Of a stretch of DNA of 51,049 nt, positions 16,790-25,732 are shown piece after piece. The notes beneath the pieces are model-generated. The model saw only the letters and a list, made by a program, of their open reading frames with translations, was not told the origin of the DNA and searched no databases. Made by a program: the position numbers and the translations under genes. The stretch's first letter is position 1, and every line of letters starts with the position of its first letter. Source of the DNA: Sphingobacteriales bacterium (GTDB lineage Bacteria > Bacteroidota > Bacteroidia > Chitinophagales > Chitinophagaceae); contig JACPOD010000039.1 of NCBI GenBank assembly GCA_016185185.1, positions 1-51,049 on the forward strand, given 5' to 3'.

Positions 16790-18052
16790 ATGAGAAAGAC
16801 AAGCACCAAAGCAGCATTCACCGGTATTACCTTACTTATTATTTTGTGTTTCAGTTCCTGTTTTAAAGACAGCTGTACCAAAACGTATTCATACACTATT
16901 AACGAACCCGTATATGCAACGGTTGCCCAGGTAAGAGCCAATATTAAAAGTAATACACCACGGGAAATAGAGTACCCGGGAAAATTATTTATCCGGGGAA
17001 ATTATATTTTCTTAAATGAGATTGATAAAGGAATTCATATAATCAATAATACGAATCCGGCATCGCCGAAACAGGTTGCTTTTATTGATATACCCGGTAA
17101 TATTGATTTGGCAGTGAAAGGAGATGTTTTATATGCTGATTTATATACAGACCTCGTTGCCATTGATATCAGTAATCCTCTGAGTATTGCAGTAAAAAAA
17201 ATTGTGGAAGGTGTTTTTCCGCACCGGCTATACAGCAATGGTTTTTCGCCCGACTCAAATTTGATCATCACTAAGTGGAACACGAGGGATACAACCATTA
17301 AAGAAGATTGTAACCAGCAGATGGTATGGGGACGGCCGGATGTACTGTTCCTTGCTTCCGGGGATGCAACAAAAAATAATTTATCTACCATAGCCATTGG
17401 CACTGGTGGTTCCATGGCAAGATTTGCAGTAGTAAATAATTATTTATATACAGTTGGGCTCAATGAATTATCTGCCTTTACCATTTCAGAAGCGACAAAT
17501 CCTTCTTTAATTAAGAAAAATGAGATCGGATGGAATATTGAAACCATCTACCCATTTAAAAACCGTTTGTTTATTGGTTCACGTCAGGGAATGTTTATTT
17601 ATGATATTTCCAATCCCTCCTCTCCGGAGAAATTAGGCGAAGCCAGCCATGTAAGAAGTTGTGACCCGGTAATTGCTGAGGATAATTATGCTTATGTAAC
17701 CCTTCGTTCCGGTACGCTGTGCGAAGGATTTTCAAATCAATTAGATGTTTTAAATATTACCAATCCTTTATCGCCATCTCTTATCAAATCTTATCCCATG
17801 ACGAATCCGCACGGATTGTCAAAAGATGGTAGTATCCTGTTTGTTTGTGATGGGAAAGACGGGCTTAAAATTTTTGATGCTTCAGGCGTAACAAACATCA
17901 ATATGATAAAGCAAATTAAGATGAGCGAAACTTTTGATGTGATTGCGTATAATAAAATAGCCATAGTATCTGCGGAAGACGGATTATATCAATATGATTA
18001 TACAAATACAAATGATATAAAACTGTTGAGTAAAATGGGATTAAAAAGATAA
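16790..18052 (+). CDS. LVIVD-repeat lipoprotein (beta-propeller)
   Basis: This 420-residue protein starts with a lipoprotein signal ending LCFSSC, with the lipidated cysteine at position 24. The rest consists of repeats of about 45 residues with the pattern I-x-D-I-S-NP-x-x-P (for example VAIDISNPLSI, FIYDISNPSSPEK, LNITNPLSPS, KIFDASGVTN), characteristic of LVIVD propeller proteins. Such proteins are surface or outer-membrane associated in Bacteroidota; their function is unknown. It follows the sigma-factor pair by 48 bases and precedes a barrel protein by 10 bases, so all four genes may form one transcription unit. Confidence 0.82.
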   Translation: MRKTSTKAAFTGITLLIILCFSSCFKDSCTKTYSYTINEPVYATVAQVRANIKSNTPREIEYPGKLFIRGNYIFLNEIDKGIHIINNTNPASPKQVAFIDIPGNIDLAVKGDVLYADLYTDLVAIDISNPLSIAVKKIVEGVFPHRLYSNGFSPDSNLIITKWNTRDTTIKEDCNQQMVWGRPDVLFLASGDATKNNLSTIAIGTGGSMARFAVVNNYLYTVGLNELSAFTISEATNPSLIKKNEIGWNIETIYPFKNRLFIGSRQGMFIYDISNPSSPEKLGEASHVRSCDPVIAEDNYAYVTLRSGTLCEGFSNQLDVLNITNPLSPSLIKSYPMTNPHGLSKDGSILFVCDGKDGLKIFDASGVTNINMIKQIKMSETFDVIAYNKIAIVSAEDGLYQYDYTNTNDIKLLSKMGLKR

Positions 18053-18062
18053 ATGGTAAGCC

Positions 18063-18656
18063 ATGAAGAAAATTATTTTTACAATACTATTGTTATTGCC
18101 GTTTATTCTCTCATTGGCGCAGGAATCAAAAGATAAACCGAAGGCCAAAAGCTGTGGATGCCGCTTTCAGTCGATTAACCAGACAGGGCTGTTGCAGGGG
18201 CAATATGAATCCGCCGTATTGTTACAAACAGTAAATGGTATAAGGATGAAGCAATGGTTTACTGGCATAGGTGCCGGTATTGATTATTACCGTTTCCGCA
18301 GTATTCCTGTTTTTGCTGATGTTAGAAGATATTTACTAAACAAAAAGTCAAGTCCGTTTATATATGCCGATGGAGGAGTAAATTTTAGCTGGGTGGAGAA
18401 CAGTAAGAAAATATTATCTAACCGGGGAGTTACAGCTGGTTTCAGCAATGGGTTATATACAGATGTGGGGCTGGGATATTCATTTGGCGTTAAAAATAAT
18501 GTGGCTTTTTTGCTGAGTGCAGGTTATAGTTACAGGAATATTACAGAAAAAAGAGAAATAACTGTATGGTGTTTTATGCCCCCTTGTCCACCATATATTG
18601 AAACGTATAAATATGGATTAAACAGGCTGGCTGTTAAATTAGGTGTACAGTTTTAA
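18063..18656 (+). CDS. Small outer-membrane beta-barrel protein
   Basis: The 197-residue protein has a 19-residue signal peptide ending SLAQ. A mature region follows with alternating hydrophobic/polar strands (for example NGIRMKQWFTGIGAGIDYYRF, FIYADGGVNFSW, YTDVGLGYSFGV, AFLLSAGYSYRN) and a final strand ending in phenylalanine (LAVKLGVQF). This is the signature of an eight-stranded OmpW/OmpA-like barrel recognised by the Bam complex. A CGCRF after the signal and CFMPPCPPYIE near the end add cysteines, possibly disulfide-linked. The function is unknown; it is the last gene of the sigma-factor cluster. Confidence 0.75.
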   Translation: MKKIIFTILLLLPFILSLAQESKDKPKAKSCGCRFQSINQTGLLQGQYESAVLLQTVNGIRMKQWFTGIGAGIDYYRFRSIPVFADVRRYLLNKKSSPFIYADGGVNFSWVENSKKILSNRGVTAGFSNGLYTDVGLGYSFGVKNNVAFLLSAGYSYRNITEKREITVWCFMPPCPPYIETYKYGLNRLAVKLGVQF

Positions 18657-18705
18657 ATAACAGGTATATATAACAACTTGATGTTATTTGCCTGCGTTTA
18701 GTTAA

Positions 18706-19623
18706 TCATTGAATGAATTTCAAATTTCTTTTAATGCCATTGTATTTGCTGCGTTTTAAAGGAGATTGCTGAAATATTTTTTTAAACGATTCCTCTGTCA
18801 GCGCTTCCCAGTCAGATGTGGAAAAATTTAATACTTCAGGTAATGGGGTAAATTTTATTTCATTTGTTGGTTTGCTGAAACGGTTCCATGGGCATACATC
18901 CTGGCAGGTGTCGCAGCCAAACATCCAGTTATCAAATTTCCCTTTCATTTCACCGGGTAATAAAGCCTCCTTTAGTTCGATGGTAAAATAAGAGATACAC
19001 TTACTTCCATCAACAACCTTATCCGGCAAAATGGCTTCAGTGGGGCAGGCGTCAATACATTTTGTGCAGCTGCCGCAATAATCTTTTGCAAAGGCATCGT
19101 CATACTCTAGTTCCAGGTCAACAATAAGTGTCGCAATAAAAAAGAAAGAACCATTTTGTTTTGTGAGTAAATTCCCATTTTTACCAATCCAGCCTAACCC
19201 GCTGTTTACTGCCCAGCTTCTTTCGAGTACGGGAGCACTGTCAACAAATCCTCTTCCGTTTACTTCGCCAATATTTTCTTTTATCTGCTGCAGTAATAAT
19301 TTTAATTTATCCCTTATGACTTTATGATAATCGTTCCCATAAGCATATTTTGCAATTTTAGGTGCGTTTTCTGGTTGAGAATGTAAAGGGTAATAATTAA
19401 GTAAAAGTGTAATTACCGATTTTGCTCCCGGAACTAATTTTGCCGGATCTACTCTTAAATCAAAATGATTTTGCATGTATTGCATTTGTCCCTGCATCCC
19501 TTTGTTAAGCCATTGCTCCAGTCGTTTTGCGTCCGCTTCAAGGTAAACTGCTTTGGCAATACCACAGTAGTCAAACCCCAGTTGTTTTGCCTGATTTTTT
19601 ATATATGTAGTTGGGTGTAAAAT
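18706..19623 (-). CDS. queG: Epoxyqueuosine reductase, with no canonical start codon at the expected position
   Basis: QueG reduces epoxyqueuosine to queuosine in tRNA using cobalamin and two 4Fe-4S clusters. The clusters are evident in [12 protein letters not shown] and in [14 protein letters not shown], and the catalytic-domain segment [16 protein letters not shown] is present. The first ATG (19497) would give 263 residues and remove the conserved N-terminus. The frame stays open upstream and encodes clear QueG sequence ([15 protein letters not shown], then RLEQWLNKG) back to an ATT codon at 19623-19621, giving 305 residues, the usual length. No ATG, GTG or TTG is found there. Either ATT initiates, or the start codon has mutated and the gene is damaged. 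Confidence 0.85.
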   Translation of the reverse strand: MLHPTTYIKNQAKQLGFDYCGIAKAVYLEADAKRLEQWLNKGMQGQMQYMQNHFDLRVDPAKLVPGAKSVITLLLNYYPLHSQPENAPKIAKYAYGNDYHKVIRDKLKLLLQQIKENIGEVNGRGFVDSAPVLERSWAVNSGLGWIGKNGNLLTKQNGSFFFIATLIVDLELEYDDAFAKDYCGSCTKCIDACPTEAILPDKVVDGSKCISYFTIELKEALLPGEMKGKFDNWMFGCDTCQDVCPWNRFSKPTNEIKFTPLPEVLNFSTSDWEALTEESFKKIFQQSPLKRSKYNGIKRNLKFIQ

Positions 19624-19702
19624 TTTTTTTAGAATTATGAGCGGTGATAGTTTATTTTATTAAAAGTATTTATAAATTACATTTCATTTAATCCTTATTA
19701 TC

Positions 19703-21724
19703 ATGAAATTTAAAACTTTTATTGTATCAACCGCTCTTTTAAGTATCTCATTTGCCGGATTTACCCAGGATAAATCAAATGTAAAATTTGTTAAAATTTC
19801 TGCCGAAGATTTTAATATAACCAGCCCTGTTATCGATAGCTCCACGGCAGCCGTGGTGGTTGCTGATATTGGTAGTTCAGAATTTGAAGGAAACCGTAAA
19901 GCTGGTTTTTCCATTCGTTATAAACGCTTTGCCCGCATCAAAATCTTAACTAAAAATGGTATTGATGCAGCTAATGTACAAATTCCATTATATGTTGATG
20001 GACAGGCAGAAGAAAAACTGGATAACCTGAAAGCCTATACTTATAATCTTGAAAACGGAAAAGTAGTTGAAACAAAACTGGAAAGCGAGTCAGTTTTTAA
20101 AGAGAAGGTAAATAAAAAAGTTTCGGTAAGAAAATTCACTATGCCTGCAGTTAAACCGGGCTCAATTATAGAATTTACATACACCATTGTATCAGATTTT
20201 ATTTTTAATCTTCAGCCATGGGAATTTCAGGGCGAATATCCCAGGTTATGGAGCGAATACAGGGTTGATATACCAGAATATTTCAGGTATATCTTTTTAT
20301 CACAGGGTTCCAAAGATTTTTTTATTAAAAAAGATGAAACTACCAGGGGCAGGTGGGAAATAACCTTTCGGGCAAATTCTACGGAAAGATCGGAAACAGA
20401 AAAATTGGAGGGGAATATTCAATCCAACAGGTGGGTGATGAAAGATTTGCCGGCTTTAAAAGAAGAAGCATTTACTTCTACAATTGATAATCATACTTCT
20501 AAAATTCAATTCCAATTAGCCTCTATACATTATCCTAACAGTCCGTTTCGGCCGGTGATGAGCAGTTGGGATAAGGCAATGGAAGATTTGATGAAAGATG
20601 ATGAGTTCGGCGAACTGCTCTCACATCCTAACAACTGGCTGGATGATGACATGAAAGCAATTACAGATGGTGCCGCTACTCCACTTGAAAAAGCGAAGCA
20701 AATATTTAAGTATATTAAAAATAATTTTACCGCAACAAGAAGATCCGGTGTCTATTTAACAGATAATCTTAAAACTATTTTTAAAAATAAACATGGGAAT
20801 GTAGCAGAAATTAATTTGCTGCTAACAGCAATGTTGCTCCATGAAAATATTAAAGCTTTTCCTGTTTTACTCAGCACCAGGGACCATGGTTATACAAATG
20901 AACTATATCCTATTTTAGAAAAATTTAACTACGTCATCTGCCTTGCCCAAATAAGCAATAATGATGTCTTGCTGGATGCCTCTAACCCCAGCCTTGGTTT
21001 TGGCCAGTTACACTGGAAATGTTATAATGGCCATTGCAGGGTTGTTGATCCCAAAGACCCATCACCTGTTTACCTGGTGGCCGATTCACTTAAGGAAAAA
21101 AAGTTTACGCTGATAAATATTGCCAATGATGAAAAAGAAGGATGGGCAGGCACGGTAACAAACACACTCGGTACCTACGAGTCTATATCGGTTAAAGAAG
21201 AAGTTTTTGATAAAGGGTTGGATGAATTTTTCAAGAAAGTAAAGTCTGACTATACGATGGAGATAAAAATGGGTAATACGGGTATTGATTCTTTAAAACA
21301 GGATGGCATGCCAGTTAATATACACTACGACATTAATTTCAACCTCAATAAAGACGAGGATATTATTTATTTTAACCCACTACTGTCTGAGGCGTATAAA
21401 GAAAATCCTTTTAAATCTGCCGCAAGGAAATACCCGGTAGAAATGCCTTATGCTTTTGATGAAACCATTATTGCCAATATAGAAGTGCCTGCTGGTTATG
21501 AATTAGATGAACTGCCCAAATCCTCAAGGGTGAATTATAATGAAGATGAAGGTTCTTTTGAATACCTTATTGGAAAAACAAATGATGGTGGCATCCAGTT
21601 ACGCTGCCGCATAAAAATGAACAGGGCTAATTTTCAACCAGAGGAATACGAATCGCTCAGGGATTTTTATGCGTATATCGTAAAAAAACAGGCCGAACCT
21701 GTAGTGTTTAAAAAGAAGCAATAA
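19703..21724 (+). CDS. DUF3857/transglutaminase-fold protein without the catalytic cysteine
   Basis: The 673-residue protein has a signal peptide of about 20 residues, an N-terminal DUF3857 domain (about 60-230), a transglutaminase-like domain (about 300-440) and a C-terminal DUF3858-like strand region. In the transglutaminase domain the usual GDCK-x-x-S segment reads GNVAEINLLL, so the nucleophilic Cys is absent, although HGYTNELYP and LLDASNP are kept at the His and Asp positions. It is probably periplasmic and non-enzymatic. The next gene, three bases later, is a relative with the catalytic motif but broken. Confidence 0.82.
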   Translation: MKFKTFIVSTALLSISFAGFTQDKSNVKFVKISAEDFNITSPVIDSSTAAVVVADIGSSEFEGNRKAGFSIRYKRFARIKILTKNGIDAANVQIPLYVDGQAEEKLDNLKAYTYNLENGKVVETKLESESVFKEKVNKKVSVRKFTMPAVKPGSIIEFTYTIVSDFIFNLQPWEFQGEYPRLWSEYRVDIPEYFRYIFLSQGSKDFFIKKDETTRGRWEITFRANSTERSETEKLEGNIQSNRWVMKDLPALKEEAFTSTIDNHTSKIQFQLASIHYPNSPFRPVMSSWDKAMEDLMKDDEFGELLSHPNNWLDDDMKAITDGAATPLEKAKQIFKYIKNNFTATRRSGVYLTDNLKTIFKNKHGNVAEINLLLTAMLLHENIKAFPVLLSTRDHGYTNELYPILEKFNYVICLAQISNNDVLLDASNPSLGFGQLHWKCYNGHCRVVDPKDPSPVYLVADSLKEKKFTLINIANDEKEGWAGTVTNTLGTYESISVKEEVFDKGLDEFFKKVKSDYTMEIKMGNTGIDSLKQDGMPVNIHYDINFNLNKDEDIIYFNPLLSEAYKENPFKSAARKYPVEMPYAFDETIIANIEVPAGYELDELPKSSRVNYNEDEGSFEYLIGKTNDGGIQLRCRIKMNRANFQPEEYESLRDFYAYIVKKQAEPVVFKKKQ

Positions 21725-21727
21725 TTT

Positions 21728-23337
21728 ATGAGGATACTTACAATTATAGCCTTAACGCTGTTTACTCATACGTTATTTGCCCAGGAGTTTATGGCTTTGC
21801 TGATACCTGATTCACTTAAGCAGGGTGCTGATGTGGTAAAAAGGTATGAAGAATATGTACTGGAAATAAAATCTCCCGGTAAAGCAAAAATTTATGAAAG
21901 GCATGTATATACTATTTTAAACGAAGCGGCCCGTTCTTACACTAAGTATAGAACTTACTACGATAAATTTACTTCCATAAACAGTGTTTCTGGCACTTTA
22001 TATAATTTCTTCGGTAAAGAAATCAAGCATTTGAAAAAAAAGGACTGGCAGGATATGAGCACATACGATGGTATAAGCTTGATGACAGATAACAGAGTTA
22101 AAGTAAACGAGTTTTTTTATACAGAATATCCTTATACAGTAGATTACGAAGAAGAAGATGAAACAGAAGGCGTTTTAGATTTTACTGATTGGTATCCGGT
22201 ATCTGCTTACCGTATGTCGGTACAGCAAAGCAAATACACTATTATTGCCCCCTCTAATTATGAAGTAAGGTATAAGCAAATGAACTTTACAACGGCCCCA
22301 ACAATAACTGAAAAAGACGGTAAAAAAATTTATACCTGGGAAATAAAAAATATCCCAGCGTATAAATATGAGGAGGCTGCACCATATATACAGGAAATTG
22401 TGCCCAATATCCATTTTGCACCATCTGCCTTAGAAGCGGAGGGCTATGTTGGTAATATGACATCCTGGGAAAGCTATGGTAAATTTTTTTATCAATTAGT
22501 CAAAGGCAGGGATGCATTACCGGCAGATATAAAAAGTAAAGTGCACGAGCTTACAGATAACCTTAAATCTGATAAGGAAAAGATTTTTGTGCTGTATAAT
22601 TTTTTGCAAAAAAATACACACTATATAAGTATTCAGTTAGGCATTGGTGGCTGGCAGCCTTTTGATGCAACCTATGTTGCCGAAAAAAAATATGGTGATT
22701 GTAAGGCGCTGTCCAATTATATGATAGCATTACTTAAAGAAGCCGGTATAAAAGCTAAGTATGCAGAAATCTATGGGGGTAAAGATCATCCTCTTTTTAT
22801 GGAGGATTTTCCCTGTTTGCAATCAAACCATGTAATATCCTGCGTACCTATGGGAAAAGATACTATTTGGCTGGAGTGCACCAGTCAGACAAAATCTCCC
22901 GGTTATATGGGAAGTTTTACCGGGAATAGAAAAGCCGTTATTATTGATGAGGAAGGCGGTCACGTTGTCAATACACCGAAATATAAAGCATCAGATAATT
23001 TACAACGCACTAAAGTAATTGCAACTATCAACGAAGAGGGGCTACTTGATGCAGAAATCAAATCATAAAAAACTCATTTATTCATATTGATACTGCTGAA
23101 ATTAAAATTCCGGCCGGGTATAAACTTGAAAGCAAACCTAAAGATATTTTTCTTGAAACCAAATTCGGAAATTATAAAATGTCTGTACAGGCAGAGGACG
23201 ACAAAATTATTTACTATCGAAAACGGGAGCAGAACAGTGCCCGCATCCCTGCCAAAGAATACAACGATTTAGTAAAATATTTTGAACAGGTATATAAAGC
23301 AGACAGGGCTAAGATTGTATTTGTGAAATCAGAATAA
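21728..23337 (+). pseudogene. DUF3857 transglutaminase-like protein, broken by an internal deletion
   Basis: The first frame (21728-23068, 446 residues) has a signal peptide, DUF3857 and an intact transglutaminase core with KYGDCKALSNYM (Cys), SNHVISCVPM (His) and a TIWLECT strand. It stops shortly after EEGLLDAEIKS. A second frame offset by two bases (about 23065-23337) carries the normal family C-terminus: TAEIKIPAGYKLESKP through FVKSE. Compared with the relative at 41733-43640, about 100 residues between these points are missing, so an out-of-frame deletion of roughly 300 bp is the simplest explanation. The transglutaminase part could still be translated. It follows its Cys-less relative by three bases. 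Confidence 0.8.
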
Positions 23338-23340
23338 GTT

Positions 23341-23697
23341 TTACTTATCTTCTTCAAGGTTCAACTTGTGAAAAAAACGATGGGCAATTGGGGTAAGCAG
23401 TAAACCGATATTTGTAATAAAAGCCACACCGCTGAACAGTGCGTAGAAAGATGCAAAGACCTTTGCAGTTTTGGTAAGATGTACATCTGCATCAATAACC
23501 GGCCCCATACCACTTAATATCATAGAAGCATTTAACAGACTATCATACCAGTCAAATTCCGGAACGGTTAGTTTATAGCCAGCAACACCAATTAATAAAC
23601 AAACAAAAAGGATAAAAGAAGCCAGAAAAAAATTCTTCCATAAACGGCGGTAAAAAACCCGTGATGGTGCAAGCGGTTGTCGTTTATGTTCATACAT
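23341..23697 (-). CDS. Small two-helix membrane protein with pore-loop-like segment
   Basis: The 118-residue protein has a basic N-terminus, a membrane helix at about 22-42, an amphipathic stretch with DWYDSLLNASMILSGMGPV at about 50-68 and a second helix at about 80-105, followed by the charged end HRFFHKLNLEEDK. The order helix, re-entrant-like segment, helix recalls two-TM potassium channels, with SGMGPV in the place of the TVGYGD filter, but the filter sequence is not there and channel activity is speculation. I recall similar proteins in many bacteria, annotated as hypothetical. It is the last gene of a three-gene minus-strand run, seven bases after its neighbour. Confidence 0.65.
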   Translation of the reverse strand: MYEHKRQPLAPSRVFYRRLWKNFFLASFILFVCLLIGVAGYKLTVPEFDWYDSLLNASMILSGMGPVIDADVHLTKTAKVFASFYALFSGVAFITNIGLLLTPIAHRFFHKLNLEEDK

Positions 23698-23704
23698 GGT
23701 GGTA

Positions 23705-24505
23705 TCAGTTTATGTCGAACCCGAAGGTTACAACCAGTTCAAAGTATCCAATTTTATGCGAAGCGCTGTTCCCTTTATCTGTCTTTGTGTTTGTTAATGC
23801 ATTTATAAAGTGTACAAACCCGGTTTTAGCTGTTCCTTCAAAGAAATTTTTTTTTAAAAGATAATACCTTACACCACCTTCTGTGCTGATATTATAACCA
23901 GCTATATGAAAATCGTTATTAAGGCGGCTGCCTCTCCAGGTAAAATCAGTACGGGGAATATTAATGCCTGCCCCCACTTTCCAAATGTAATTCAATAAAG
24001 GCCGGGTATTTAGTTTATTTGATAAGAGTTTGTGTTGTTCAACATAATTAAGGTGAAGCCAGTTGGCGCCATCTGTATGTTCAAAATGTAAAAAATCGTT
24101 AGGATCTAGTTTTTTGTTCTCGTCTATGGCAACACCGTCAATCTTTCCTTTAACCCGTGCAGTTTGCCCATCTGTAACAATGTATTTAGCATGATCAAAA
24201 TTTAATTCAAAAGCTTTGGTGTGGCTTTTGTTTAAATAAAATCCAATCCGGTAATTGTATTGGGGAATAGAAATGTCGCCGGGTTCTTTTATAATAGCAT
24301 CGTAGTCGCCCCGGTCATGTGCTTTTACATTATAGATTTTAAAATCGTTGCCGTTACTCATCCGGAAATGGATAGTACTCCTGGTATACCATTCTGTATT
24401 GTAACCCCATTGTAAATAAATGCCTTTTATTATCCTCCTGTCATTTTTTTGTGCCATCAAAGAAAAGGGAATAATCAAAAGGTACAAGAGTAAACATTTT
24501 TTCAT
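23705..24505 (-). CDS. Hypothetical exported protein, probable outer-membrane barrel
   Basis: The 266-residue protein has a signal peptide (about 1-18, ending SLMAQ) and a mature part made of alternating strands: IIKGIYLQWGYNTEWY, YNYRIGFYLNKSHTKAFEL, WKVGAGINIPRTDF, STEGGVRYYLLK, and a last strand YFELVVTFGFDIN. This resembles outer-membrane beta-barrel proteins of Bacteroidota. I do not recognise a specific family. It lies 34 bases after the serine hydrolase gene and 7 bases before the small membrane protein gene, all on the minus strand. Confidence 0.6.
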   Translation of the reverse strand: MKKCLLLYLLIIPFSLMAQKNDRRIIKGIYLQWGYNTEWYTRSTIHFRMSNGNDFKIYNVKAHDRGDYDAIIKEPGDISIPQYNYRIGFYLNKSHTKAFELNFDHAKYIVTDGQTARVKGKIDGVAIDENKKLDPNDFLHFEHTDGANWLHLNYVEQHKLLSNKLNTRPLLNYIWKVGAGINIPRTDFTWRGSRLNNDFHIAGYNISTEGGVRYYLLKKNFFEGTAKTGFVHFINALTNTKTDKGNSASHKIGYFELVVTFGFDIN

Positions 24506-24539
24506 CGGGCAAAAATAATACTTGGCGGGAGAAAAAGTA

Positions 24540-25664
24540 CTATTCCGGACTGCTTAACACTTCATCAACCAGTTTTTTTAATTCTTTGTAGCGTTCGCCA
24601 CGGCCTTTGTTGTTAATATTCATCGTAAAAAGAATGGCGCAATAATTTTTTTCGTAATCCACCCAGGGAAAAGTTCCAAACAAGCCGGGACTGGTTACGG
24701 CCTTACTACGCTTATCCCCGGAAGCATCATCCATTACCCATTCGCCAAAACCATAACCCCAATGACCAGCTTCAGCCGGAGTGTATGCTACGGTTGCGTT
24801 TTTTGCTACATAGTTTTTTTGCATGGCAATAACAGATTCTTTACTCAATATTCTTTTACCATTATACATCCCCTCATTCAATATCATTTGTAAAAACTTT
24901 AAATATTCAGTTGGGGTACTCCAGGCGCCGCCGGCAGCAAGCGGTACATTTTTTTTACCAAAATCTGTTTGAGTTAACCCTAATGGTTTGGTAATTCTTT
25001 CGGCAAACAATGTTTCAAAATCTTTGCCCCCAATTTTTTCGATCACTGCTGCTGCAATTTGTAAACCTGTATTACTGTAATGAAAAGTCTTGCCCGGTTC
25101 ACCTTCCATTGGCTGTAATGCAATCATATTAATGGCCTCCTCCATACTTTGCGTTTTATTCATGTTTTCAATACTTTCTCTTAAACTGCCTGACTGTATG
25201 CCTGTTAAATGACTTAAGCATTGCCAGATGGTGATCTTACCTTTTCCGTTAGTTGTCATTACAGGTAAAAATTTTCCAATGCTATCGTCAAGTGAAAGTT
25301 TGCCCTCATCCACAAATGTCATTACCAGGGCTGCACTAAACCATTTACTGCAACTGGCCACACGTTGACGGGTATTGGTATCAAAATCTTTTAGCAGTTC
25401 TTTTGAATCTAATCCTTTTCTTTTTGCAATGAATTTGCCGATCATTTTTTGTTTGCCACTCATCTCATTCATGGCATTACTGTACACTACTTTTCCATCT
25501 TTCCAAACCATCAGCACAGCCCGGCCCCCGATCTCTTTCAGGTTATCTTTCATCCATTGGTCCAGGGAACTAAATTTTTGTTGTGAAAAACTGGTCTGTA
25601 AGAATAGCAGGAAGGCTGTAAATAAGCTGAATTTGAGGCAGGTAAACTTGTTTTTTGGTGTCAT
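24540..25664 (-). CDS. Serine hydrolase of the beta-lactamase/class C penicillin-binding family
   Basis: The 374-residue protein carries an export signal (about 11-27, ending TSFSQ). Its catalytic triad motifs follow the class C/esterase pattern: S-x-x-K as SCSK (104-107), Y-x-N as YSN (196-198), and a third motif near HWGYGFGEW. These enzymes act on the cell wall or on small esters and amides in the periplasm; the substrate cannot be read from the sequence. It is divergent from clpB and opens a three-gene minus-strand run. Confidence 0.88.
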   Translation of the reverse strand: MTPKNKFTCLKFSLFTAFLLFLQTSFSQQKFSSLDQWMKDNLKEIGGRAVLMVWKDGKVVYSNAMNEMSGKQKMIGKFIAKRKGLDSKELLKDFDTNTRQRVASCSKWFSAALVMTFVDEGKLSLDDSIGKFLPVMTTNGKGKITIWQCLSHLTGIQSGSLRESIENMNKTQSMEEAINMIALQPMEGEPGKTFHYSNTGLQIAAAVIEKIGGKDFETLFAERITKPLGLTQTDFGKKNVPLAAGGAWSTPTEYLKFLQMILNEGMYNGKRILSKESVIAMQKNYVAKNATVAYTPAEAGHWGYGFGEWVMDDASGDKRSKAVTSPGLFGTFPWVDYEKNYCAILFTMNINNKGRGERYKELKKLVDEVLSSPE

Positions 25665-25732
25665 AAAGGCTGAATTGCTTCTTTGGATTGGCTTTTGAGT
25701 TATAGGTTTAACGATAAATAAATTAGTCTATT

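Noticed and set aside
24510-24517. TATTTTTG promoter box upstream of the barrel-like gene at 24505
   Set aside because: It lies only five bases from the start codon, inside a three-gene run, with no -33 element; probably chance in A/T-rich sequence.
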